Under the pieces are notes generated by a model that saw only the letters and a list, made by a program, of their open reading frames with translations, ran no database searches and was not told the DNA's origin. This document shows positions 26,329-33,097 of a DNA stretch of 40,206 bases, piece after piece. A program made the translations under genes and the position numbers. The stretch is from JAVBQU01 sp031548675 (GTDB lineage: Bacteria; Bacteroidota; Bacteroidia; Bacteroidales; P3). Within the stretch, counting starts at the first letter, position 1, and the number at the start of each line of letters is the position of its first letter. Location of the stretch: the NCBI GenBank assembly GCA_031548675.1, contig JAVBQU010000053.1, positions 1-40,206 of the forward strand, in the 5' to 3' direction.

Positions 26329-26478
26329 GTGACAAGTGACGGCTGACGAGTGTTGAGTTGCTGAGCTCGTAAGCTCGGTTATAAGGTTTGTAAAGTTTCT
26401 TGTATCTAAACCTTGTCACGCGTCACCCGTCTCTTGTTACAACTTGTATCTCGTATCTTGTCTACTTGTATCTGGTTT
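26329..26478. repeat. Inverted word-repeat region upstream of the radical SAM gene
   Basis: Plus-strand heptamers GTGACAA, GTGACGG and CTGACGA (26329-26349) are followed by TTGAGTTG-type and TTATAAGG-type words. Minus-strand heptamers then run from 26400 to 26478 (CTTGTAT, CTCGTAT, CTTGTCT, CGCGTCA on the plus strand). The ends face each other as an imperfect inverted arrangement. Confidence 0.65.
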
Positions 26479-26509
26479 CTCATTTTATTAATCCATTTTC
26501 CCTGTTGCA

Positions 26510-26703
26510 AGCTGTCGCATAGGAGCGAAAGTGTGCGGAAGGGCTTCGGCAAGGTGTCGCGGGGTTGCGACGGGCTGCCGGAGGGCGGAAACAAGCTGTC
26601 GCGAGGTTGCGACGGGCTGTCGGAGAACGAAAACAAGCTGTCGCGAGGTTGCGACGGGCTGTCGGAGGACGGAGACAAGGTGTCGCAAGGTTGCGACAGG
26701 CTA
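26510..26703. repeat. 42-bp GC-rich tandem repeat array with hairpin in each unit
   Basis: Four full units at 26510-26551, 26552-26593, 26594-26635 and 26636-26677 and a partial fifth (26678-26703), each exactly 42 bases. Units 2-4 share AGSTGTCGCGRGGTTGCGAC. The core GTCGC-6 nt-GCGAC is a 5-bp inverted repeat. The first unit is the most diverged. Because 42 is divisible by three, several frames stay open on both strands, but codon use and composition differ sharply from the genes, so I do not call coding. The rest of the 648-base gene-free stretch (26275-26922) holds the word repeats before this array and the CCCTCTCC repeats after it. Confidence 0.92.
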
Positions 26704-26778
26704 AATTTGAATATAGAAGCTGATTAAACCTGCGGTAATACAACGGCTGAGACGGGATGCTCTACTGAGCGCGAACAA

Positions 26779-26823
26779 CACCCCTCTCCCAACCTCTCCC
26801 CACAAGGGAGAGGAGTAGGAAAC
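26779..26823. repeat. CCCTCTCC hairpin repeat, copy A
   Basis: A 45-base element with stem CCTCTCCC (26793-26800) and GGGAGAGG (26806-26813) around loop CACAA. It is identical to copy B except for one base in the loop. Confidence 0.85.
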
Positions 26824-26831
26824 TGTCAAGT

Positions 26832-26913
26832 GTTCAGCAGAATATTCCTTTAGTGTTGAGCGGAATAGCACCCCTCTCCCAACCTCTCCCCGCAAGGGAG
26901 AGGAGTAGGAAAC
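26832..26913. repeat. Composite repeat: GTTCAGCAG element plus CCCTCTCC hairpin, copy B
   Basis: A 29-base element (26832-26860, beginning GTTCAGCAGAATATTCC) followed by the hairpin repeat (26869-26913). It ends 10 bases before the stop codon of the hypothetical gene at 26923. The same 29-base element recurs without change upstream of that gene. Confidence 0.85.
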
Positions 26914-26922
26914 ACCTAGTTC

Positions 26923-27540
26923 TTATTTACATTCTGGAATAGGCTCATCTATTTCTTTTTTGTATTGCTTTACAGATTGCCTGCTTACCTTTTTCAATCT
27001 GTTTATTTCCTTTTTTTCATTCTTATTTAGAGGTCTGTTTAAAACTTCAAATAAATCGTTATCATTTAACTCACATATTCCTTTTTCTTCCTTCCGTTTT
27101 ATAATTGTATTAACATTAGAGTAGGCATACTTTAATAATTTATATAATTCTTCTTCTGGATTAGTTGTATCTGGATAAATTATTATTTCAATACATTTAT
27201 CATTTTCTGTTTTGAGAAACTGCTTCCTAAAATAGAATTCCCAAAAACCATATGCTAATCTATGCAAATATTGTTTATATGTAGTATTTAATGTTATTAA
27301 TACTAATTTGGGAGAAATATATTCATAATTAGATATTATAAACTCTTTGGCAAAATTAGCATAATATTTCTCCTGTATATAATCATCATCAATCCATCCT
27401 TTATTGACAATAAACGCAACAGAATCATTAGTACAAAGAATCGCTATTAACTCATCTTTATTATTAATTTGATGTTGAGAATATACTTTGGAAGTAAAAA
27501 GCATTGAGATAATAATAATTATCAATTTATTTTTTCTCAT
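26923..27540 (-). CDS. Hypothetical exported protein flanked by direct repeats
   Basis: 205 residues, no family recognised. Residues 1-21 form a signal peptide (MRKNKLIIIIISMLFTSKVYS, then Q), so the product is exported. The mature protein is rich in Lys, Asn, Tyr and Ile, with a mixed region ELIAILCTNDSVAFIVNKGWIDDDYIQEKYYANFAKEF and a strongly charged C terminus (NKNEKKEINRLKKVSRQSVKQYKKE) likely to be helical. No catalytic motif is visible. The coding sequence is clearly more AT-rich than its neighbours. Near-identical composite repeats stand on both sides (26832-26913 and 27591-27657), which suggests that the gene arrived or can be lost as a unit. Confidence 0.7.
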   Translation of the reverse strand: MRKNKLIIIIISMLFTSKVYSQHQINNKDELIAILCTNDSVAFIVNKGWIDDDYIQEKYYANFAKEFIISNYEYISPKLVLITLNTTYKQYLHRLAYGFWEFYFRKQFLKTENDKCIEIIIYPDTTNPEEELYKLLKYAYSNVNTIIKRKEEKGICELNDNDLFEVLNRPLNKNEKKEINRLKKVSRQSVKQYKKEIDEPIPECK

Positions 27541-27590
27541 ATGTTTAGTTTTATATTTTGGAATAGAAAATATTTTTAGCTAATTCCGCT

Positions 27591-27657
27591 GTTCAGCAGA
27601 ATATTCCTTTAGTGTTGAGGAACAACGCCCCTCTCTCCACAAGGGAGAGGAGTAGGA
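27591..27657. repeat. Composite repeat: GTTCAGCAG element plus shortened CCCTCTCC hairpin, copy C
   Basis: The 29-base element (27591-27619) matches 26832-26860 exactly. The hairpin part that follows (27627-27657) keeps CTCTCCACAAGGGAGAGG but lacks about nine bases of the A/B form. Same orientation as copy B, on the other side of the hypothetical gene. Confidence 0.85.
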
Positions 27658-27681
27658 GGACATCCTAAAGTTAATTCCGCC

Positions 27682-27707
27682 CCAAAATCCCCTAAAGGGG
27701 ACTTTGG
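27682..27707. repeat. CCCC-TAAA-GGGG hairpin element
   Basis: CCAAAATCCCC pairs with GGGGACTTTGG around loop TAAA, an 11-bp stem with one A-C mismatch. I recall elements of this kind as a recurrent intergenic hairpin in Bacteroidota genomes. It follows the 3' end of the electron-transfer gene on the minus strand and could act as a processing or termination hairpin. Confidence 0.6.
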
Positions 27708-27777
27708 TAAAGTACTCATAAAGTCAACTCTTCGCTATTGGGCAGAATTCGTAATTCTAAACTAAATAAAGAAAGGT

Positions 27778-28626
27778 CTAATACTCATTGGGCATTTCTG
27801 CCAATTGGGCGGCTGTAAACACAGGTCCGTCTTTGCACACATAGGTTTTTCCTACATTGCACCGTCCGCATTTCCCAAAGCCGCATTTCATACGGTTTTC
27901 GAGGGTGGTAAAAATATTTTCATCTGTAAAGCCCAGTTGTTTTAATACCGGAAAAGTATTCTTAATCATAATGGGGGGACCGCATACAATAACAATGGTA
28001 TTTTCGGCAGAGGGTGCTGCTTCGGAAACAATGGTAGGAACAAAGCCTACTTTCCCTTTCCATTCGGGAGTATCTCCGCCCGGGTCTACTGTAAGATGGA
28101 GGTTTACATCGGGGCGTTCTTCCCATTCTTTGAGCTCATGTTTATATACCAAATCGGCAACGGTACGTGCTCCATAAAAAATGGTAACCTCTTTATAGTC
28201 GCTCCTATTATCGAGGCAAGACCAAATAACGCTCCGCATGGGGGGCAGCGCTATACCTCCGGCTATAAAAACCAGATTTTTCCCTTTCCAATCTTCTATC
28301 GGGAAAATATTACCGTAAGGTCCTCTGAATCCTACAATATTTCCTTCCTCTAAATTGGCTAAAGCGGTAGTTACACGACCTGCCTGCCTGAATGTACATT
28401 CGACATATCCTTTACGGGTGTGCGGAGAAGCGATACAGAAAGTAGATTCGCCTTCGCCAAAGACTGAATATTCTGCAAACTGTCCGGTACGGAAATTAAA
28501 ATTTTCAGCCTCCTCGGCATTCACAAATTCTAAGCGAAAGGTACGAACCCCGGGGGCTTCTTCTGTTATCTTTGCCAATCGCATTTTGTAAGGTAAGTAT
28601 ATATTTTCTGCCATATATAAGCTCAA
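27778..28626 (-). CDS. FAD/NAD(P)-binding [2Fe-2S] electron-transfer subunit (AsrB / hydrogenase-gamma / PyrK type)
   Basis: 282-residue cytoplasmic flavoprotein of the ferredoxin-NADP reductase superfamily. The FAD domain has GQFAEYSVFGEGESTFCIAS near 45-65. The NAD domain begins around 115 (GKNLVFIAGGIALPPMRSVIW) with the terminal CGPPIMIK. The C terminus carries a four-cysteine [2Fe-2S] site, KCGFGKCGRCNVGKTYVC, around 241-257. Such proteins are subunits: AsrB with AsrA/C in sulfite reduction, gamma subunit of bidirectional NiFe hydrogenases, or partners of heterodisulfide reductases. None of those partners is adjacent. An in-frame Met four codons inside (28614) is an equally good start. 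A signal-peptide rhodanese lies 47 bases upstream, hinting at sulfur metabolism. Confidence 0.85.
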   Translation of the reverse strand: MSLYMAENIYLPYKMRLAKITEEAPGVRTFRLEFVNAEEAENFNFRTGQFAEYSVFGEGESTFCIASPHTRKGYVECTFRQAGRVTTALANLEEGNIVGFRGPYGNIFPIEDWKGKNLVFIAGGIALPPMRSVIWSCLDNRSDYKEVTIFYGARTVADLVYKHELKEWEERPDVNLHLTVDPGGDTPEWKGKVGFVPTIVSEAAPSAENTIVIVCGPPIMIKNTFPVLKQLGFTDENIFTTLENRMKCGFGKCGRCNVGKTYVCKDGPVFTAAQLAEMPNEY

Positions 28627-28673
28627 TCAAAGCATTAAAAAATAATAAACATTCAAACTGTTTAGGGTCTTCC

Positions 28674-29210
28674 CTAATTCGTTAACTTTTTATCTAAATA
28701 ATAATCTACCGGATTTGTAGCGGAATTAACTTCTCTCAATTTCACTACTTTTATTTCGCCCAAATAATTGTAGATAGAATAACCTTCTTCTGCCCATTTT
28801 TCTAAACCGATATGTGATTTTACATTCTTATAACCCATATTTTTCAAGGCTTTAACAACTTGAGCTGAACGGTTTCCTTTCGCACAATATACAATGATCT
28901 CTGCATCGGGTTTTCTTAATGTACGTGCCATCGTATATTCTACAACTCCCCTTTCGAGCCATGTTGCCCCTTTAAGATGCCCTGCATCATATTCTTCTTT
29001 ATTGCGGACATCAAGCAAAATAAGTTTTGGATTTGCATTGATCCGTTTTATTAATTCTGCATTGCCAATAAACTCTACTCCTTCTCGCGAATCGGCGATT
29101 ACTTCTTTAATCGTTTTCAGGTTTTTGGTTGTATCGGAATTATTGCTTGTCTGTGAATTGGCAAAAGTATAAATGCTTGCCAATATTAGAATAAAAAATA
29201 ACTTCTTCAT
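28674..29210 (-). CDS. Exported single-domain rhodanese-like protein
   Basis: 178 residues. Signal peptide 1-19 (MKKLFFILILASIYTFANS, then Q). A single rhodanese domain runs from about 45 to 145, with LILLDVRNKEEYDAGHLKGA (CH2A-like) and the active-site loop VYCAKGNRS, catalytic Cys109. The loop is of sulfurtransferase type (six residues after the Cys) rather than the longer Cdc25 type. The substrate is probably thiosulfate or a protein persulfide in the periplasm. A -7 promoter box lies directly upstream, and the flavoprotein gene follows 47 bases downstream on the same strand, so the two may form a small redox/sulfur operon. Confidence 0.9.
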   Translation of the reverse strand: MKKLFFILILASIYTFANSQTSNNSDTTKNLKTIKEVIADSREGVEFIGNAELIKRINANPKLILLDVRNKEEYDAGHLKGATWLERGVVEYTMARTLRKPDAEIIVYCAKGNRSAQVVKALKNMGYKNVKSHIGLEKWAEEGYSIYNYLGEIKVVKLREVNSATNPVDYYLDKKLTN

Positions 29211-29238
29211 ACTATTGATTTTTTAATATCTATCTATC

Positions 29239-29246
29239 CAAAATTA
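29239..29246 (-). promoter_or_regulatory. -7 box of the rhodanese gene
   Basis: TAATTTTG on the minus strand, exact TAnnTTTG, about 29 bases before the rhodanese start and just after the stop of the glycosyltransferase gene. Confidence 0.5.
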
Positions 29247-29253
29247 CTACTGA

Positions 29254-30333
29254 TTAACTCGCATTGTCCTTGCTGAATTTCTGAGGATCCAGATCGGTAA
29301 ATTTCTTTTTGCCCCTCAAAAAATGATCCAGCACTATATCGCCTTTATAAATCATGGAAACTTCGTGCTGCTTAAGCTGCCTGCGTTTAATTCTCAAACT
29401 TTTTTTCCATTTGGCAAAAGCATACATCGCTCTTACTACAGCCCATGCATCTTGATAGTAGCCTGTAAGAAGAAATTTTGTCCCTGCCAATAAATCTAAA
29501 AAGAAACGTTTAAAAAACAGTATGTTCAACGATTTTTTAGGGATATTCTTATACAGCAAAGCCCTGTTGTTTCTAAAATTCAAAAAAGTCTTACGGGCTG
29601 AACTCTTGGGAAGCGTCCCTCCGCCGATATGATAGATAAGTGATTCAGCACAATACATAATTTTATATCCTTCGTTTTTCAACCGCCAGCAAAAATCAAT
29701 TTCTTCCATGTGGGCAAAAAACTCATCATCCAAGCCTCCCAGCCGATGGTATAAATCTGCTCTAACAAAAAGTGCTGCACCTGTTGCCCAGAAAACCTCG
29801 CAGGTATCGTCATACTGCCCTTTATCCTCTTCAATATTCATAAAAACCCGCCCGCGGCAAAACGGATAACCGTATTTATCGATAAATCCACCCCCCGCAC
29901 CGGCGTATTCGAAATGCGTTCTATCGTAGTATGATAATATTTTGGGCTGGCAGGCTGCAATCTGCGTATCGCTTTCCATCAAACGCACCAAAGGCTTAAC
30001 CCAACCGGCAGTAACCTCAATATCGGAATTCAACAGTACATAATAGTCTGCTTCCACATGATTGAGGGCTTCATTATACCCTTGTGCATATCCATAGTTT
30101 TGATTGTTTTGAATAATACGAAGGGCAGGGTAATGCTGTTGTAAAAAAGCAACCGAGTCGTCAGACGATGCATTATCGGCAATAATGATTTCTGCATCTG
30201 CTTGAGAGTATTCAATAACCTTAGGTAAAAATTGTTCCAAAAACCGCCTGCCATTCCAATTCAATATTACAATAGCTACTTTTGGTAAAATGCTGTCTCC
30301 GTCTTTCAACACCTCTTTTTGCGTATTATCCAT
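29254..30333 (-). CDS. Glycosyltransferase family 2
   Basis: 359-residue inverting nucleotide-sugar transferase of the GT-A fold, at the inner face of the cytoplasmic membrane. The N-terminal VAIVILNWNGRRFLEQFLP (about 18-36), ADAEIIIADNASSDDS and the metal-binding VLLNSDIEVTAGWV near 98-112 are typical of rhamnosyl/dTDP-sugar type enzymes. FFAHMEEIDFCWRLKNEGYK around 210-230 carries the ED motif for the catalytic base. A C-terminal basic amphipathic region may bind the membrane. The gene follows the GWxTD gene by 14 bases, so they are co-transcribed. Sugar and acceptor are unknown. Confidence 0.93.
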   Translation of the reverse strand: MDNTQKEVLKDGDSILPKVAIVILNWNGRRFLEQFLPKVIEYSQADAEIIIADNASSDDSVAFLQQHYPALRIIQNNQNYGYAQGYNEALNHVEADYYVLLNSDIEVTAGWVKPLVRLMESDTQIAACQPKILSYYDRTHFEYAGAGGGFIDKYGYPFCRGRVFMNIEEDKGQYDDTCEVFWATGAALFVRADLYHRLGGLDDEFFAHMEEIDFCWRLKNEGYKIMYCAESLIYHIGGGTLPKSSARKTFLNFRNNRALLYKNIPKKSLNILFFKRFFLDLLAGTKFLLTGYYQDAWAVVRAMYAFAKWKKSLRIKRRQLKQHEVSMIYKGDIVLDHFLRGKKKFTDLDPQKFSKDNAS

Positions 30334-30347
30334 ATGATATATCCCTC

Positions 30348-31844
30348 TTATCTGGGATTCCTGAAATCTTCTAAGATTCTATAATATTGTTGCTGCGGTG
30401 CAGATTCATTAATAGTTGGCTGCCGCGATAAGCGGGTATACCACGATGGGTCGTTAACTTCTCCCAATGCATCCGAATGCAGCAATGGATATTCCTGCGT
30501 AGATAAATCGGGATTGTAAAACACAAACCGTTTATTAGCCTGCCTGCTGTCCAGCTTGTAATAATGCCAGATTTGATAAGGCACAGTACCCCAGTAATCA
30601 TCTCCGGCTGTATCAAATTTCCGGTCGTCTATTGTATTAGGAGGTCCGTATTGCAGATACACCCGTCCCCTGTCCGTTAAATAACCCGCTTTAAAAGGAG
30701 TACCGAATTCGCGATTTGCCATTTGCACGCTCGCATAGTAAGTTTGCCAAGCCAAATCGGGTCTCATTGCATTTCTATCCGACCAGAAATTAATAAAAAA
30801 TCTCTGGCGTAAAGGATAGTCAGCCGTTTCCAATTGGTCATAAATAAATATCTTTTCAATTCCGGTTGCAATCGGGTACAAATACCGGATAAACTTCTTA
30901 AGAGTATCATTAGGAATTCCCTTGATAAAAGATGACTCTAAATCGATATTAGCCAATAGATGTTCATCTATAGTTAAATTCGGATTACTTTTTTGAAAAA
31001 AGGCTTGATTCCCTGCCAGAACCTTATTTTCTTTATTGAGCACCTCGCTAACCAACAAGTAGTTTCCTGAAGGCAGTTTGCTTAAATCAAAAATTCCGAA
31101 ATGAGGTATTAGCGAAGCCGATTTTACTTTACGGTAATTTACAAGCTGTTCTACCGTTTTGGCAGTTTCAAAAACCTGCACATAGTCTTTTATTATCAAA
31201 GATTTGTCTTTCCCCTCTAACTTCTCCGCATTGTATATTTCGTAATAAAAATTCAAATCATTTTTATTATCGGGAAAGAAATTCCCGAAATAAGGGTATA
31301 AATCATACCCTCCGCGGCTTACATCTATCGGTTTTTCTGTTTTATGATAACGATCTACAAATTCAAGTCCCGAAAAACATACTTTTTCATCCGGAAAATT
31401 AATATCCACATCAATGCTTTCTTTAGTTTTATTGGATGGAGAAGCAAGGTTTTTATCAACCAGAGTTACCTCTAAGCGGTAGGTTCCTTGCGGAACATAT
31501 AATCGCTGCTGGTTAAAGAAAAAAATATTAAACTGAGAGGAATCTCCCACTATGGGACTTTCTATATTATTTTTAGAATAAGTAATAATGGTAGTATCTT
31601 TATAAAAAACAAATGTGGCTTCAATGATAGCAGAATATTGGTGAGGCAATTTTTCTTTAAACTGTACAGAAGAGCCGTCTATTGACAGATAAGTTTCTAT
31701 ATAGGGTTTATCTTCTACTGTATTAAAAACAGTATAATTAAAATGTGCCCTTATTGCCGATTTTTTAGGGACGGCTGAAACACCTGCTATGGTCATGCAG
31801 AAATTAAACAGAATAATAGCTGCAATTGTGATTTTAGTTTTCAT
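30348..31844 (-). CDS. GWxTD-domain exported protein
   Basis: 498 residues. Signal peptide to about residue 24 (ending CMTIAGVSA). The middle has beta-rich domains (about 30-330). The C-terminal GWxTD domain has RQRFFINFWSDRNAMRPD..WQTYYASVQMANREFG, then GYLTDRGRVYLQYGPPN at about 388-405 and YQIWHYY. The name-giving motif reads GYLTD, with Tyr in place of Trp. The function of this family is unknown. It lies 82 bases downstream of obgE and 14 bases upstream of the GT2 gene. Confidence 0.88.
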   Translation of the reverse strand: MKTKITIAAIILFNFCMTIAGVSAVPKKSAIRAHFNYTVFNTVEDKPYIETYLSIDGSSVQFKEKLPHQYSAIIEATFVFYKDTTIITYSKNNIESPIVGDSSQFNIFFFNQQRLYVPQGTYRLEVTLVDKNLASPSNKTKESIDVDINFPDEKVCFSGLEFVDRYHKTEKPIDVSRGGYDLYPYFGNFFPDNKNDLNFYYEIYNAEKLEGKDKSLIIKDYVQVFETAKTVEQLVNYRKVKSASLIPHFGIFDLSKLPSGNYLLVSEVLNKENKVLAGNQAFFQKSNPNLTIDEHLLANIDLESSFIKGIPNDTLKKFIRYLYPIATGIEKIFIYDQLETADYPLRQRFFINFWSDRNAMRPDLAWQTYYASVQMANREFGTPFKAGYLTDRGRVYLQYGPPNTIDDRKFDTAGDDYWGTVPYQIWHYYKLDSRQANKRFVFYNPDLSTQEYPLLHSDALGEVNDPSWYTRLSRQPTINESAPQQQYYRILEDFRNPR

Positions 31845-31926
31845 ACGCCGAATAATTTTGATTTTTATTAATTTGCTGAAATGTACATGCGGCTAATAAA
31901 TATATTTCAGGATATTCTATCTCTTT

Positions 31927-32928
31927 TTACTGAATATCTTTTACCAACATTTCCCACAACTTATCTTTCAACTCGGTTATTCCTACTCCTGCTACTGACG
32001 ATATAAACATAGCCTTTACATTGCGGGGCAAAAGCTTTTTCATTTCCTTTACCATCTGCTCATCCATCATATCGCATTTGGTAATAGCCAGCATATGGTC
32101 TTTATCCATCAATTCAGGATTATACCGTTTAAGCTCTTTTCTTAATATCTTGTATTCTTTTTTAATATCATCCGTATCGCACGGAATCATAAATAACAAA
32201 ACAGAATTACGCTCAATATGCCGTAAAAACCTTAATCCTAACCCCTTTCCTTCTGATGCTCCCTCAATAATACCCGGAATATCAGCCATAACAAATGAAC
32301 GATGGTCGCGGTAAGGAACTACACCCAGATTCGGCACTAAAGTCGTAAACGGATAGTCTGCTATTTCGGGCTTAGCTGCCGAGATTACAGATAGCAATGT
32401 TGATTTTCCTGCATTCGGAAAGCCCACCAAGCCAACATCTGCCAAAACTTTTAATTCTAATATTTTCCAACGCTCTTCTCCTTCCTCTCCGGGCTGGGCA
32501 AAGCGCGGGGTTTGAAATGTGGACGATTTAAAATGATCGTTTCCTAAACCTCCCCTACCGCCTTTGGCTATAATCAAACTCTGTCCGTCTTCTACAATTT
32601 CGCCTTCAATTTCTCCTGTTTCAAAATCTTTAACAACAGTACCAAGAGGTACTTGTAGTATCACATCCTTGCCATTAGCCCCGTGCATCAAATTTTGCCC
32701 GCCGCTTTCGCCGGCATCCGCAATTACATGCTTTGTATATTTTAAATGCAGCAAAGTCCACATTTGGGCATTACCCCTAGCTATAATATGTCCGCCTCTG
32801 CCGCCATCGCCGCCATCCGGTCCGCCTTTCGCATTCGATTTTGTTCGAAGCAAATGAGCCGATCCTGCTCCGCCTTTCCCTGAACGGCACATAATTTTTA
32901 CATAATCAACAAAATTCGATCCTTCCAT
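31927..32928 (-). CDS. obgE: GTPase ObgE/CgtA
   Basis: Essential GTPase that binds the 50S subunit and couples ribosome maturation to (p)ppGpp and growth. 333 residues. The glycine-rich Obg fold spans 1-158 (GKGGAGSAHLLRTKSNAKGGPDGGDGGRGG). The G domain has G1 GFPNAGKST at 169-177, G2 at DYPFTTLVPNLG, G3 DIPGIIEGA, G4 TKCD and G5 SSVAG. The C-terminal OCT domain of longer Obg proteins is absent, as is usual in Bacteroidota. Divergent from tamL, with its own -7 box 19 bases upstream. Confidence 0.98.
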   Translation of the reverse strand: MEGSNFVDYVKIMCRSGKGGAGSAHLLRTKSNAKGGPDGGDGGRGGHIIARGNAQMWTLLHLKYTKHVIADAGESGGQNLMHGANGKDVILQVPLGTVVKDFETGEIEGEIVEDGQSLIIAKGGRGGLGNDHFKSSTFQTPRFAQPGEEGEERWKILELKVLADVGLVGFPNAGKSTLLSVISAAKPEIADYPFTTLVPNLGVVPYRDHRSFVMADIPGIIEGASEGKGLGLRFLRHIERNSVLLFMIPCDTDDIKKEYKILRKELKRYNPELMDKDHMLAITKCDMMDEQMVKEMKKLLPRNVKAMFISSVAGVGITELKDKLWEMLVKDIQ

Positions 32929-32946
32929 GTTTATTCCTTAATAGTG

Positions 32947-32954
32947 CAAAGATA
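32947..32954 (-). promoter_or_regulatory. -7 box of obgE
   Basis: TATCTTTG on the minus strand, exact TAnnTTTG, giving a leader of about 13 bases. Confidence 0.55.
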
Positions 32955-33070
32955 CAAAAAGGATTGAAATAATACATGAAGACTTCCCCCCATCATCTAA
33001 TTATCAATTCGTACAATTCTAATTATAGGTAATAAATATATTAAAAATTGCTTCTGCAAAAGTTTTGCTG

Positions 33071-33078
33071 TAAATTTG
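33071..33078 (+). promoter_or_regulatory. Promoter of tamL
   Basis: TAAATTTG is an exact -7 box. TTG at 33048-33050 stands 20 bases upstream as the -33 element. Transcription would start about 13 bases before the GTG start codon. Confidence 0.65.
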
Positions 33079-33097
33079 CGTAAAATATTCTTTCATA

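Noticed and set aside
26510..26703. CRISPR array
   Set aside because: Units are contiguous 42-bp repeats with no unique spacers, and no cas genes are present.
26406..26743. Overlapping open frames of 66-104 codons on both strands through the 42-bp array
   Set aside because: The repeat length is a multiple of three, so all frames stay open by construction. The translations are low-complexity and there is no promoter or signal of coding.
26329..26913. Insertion sequence remnants in the repeat-rich spacer
   Set aside because: No transposase fragment and no defined terminal inverted repeats with target duplication are visible.
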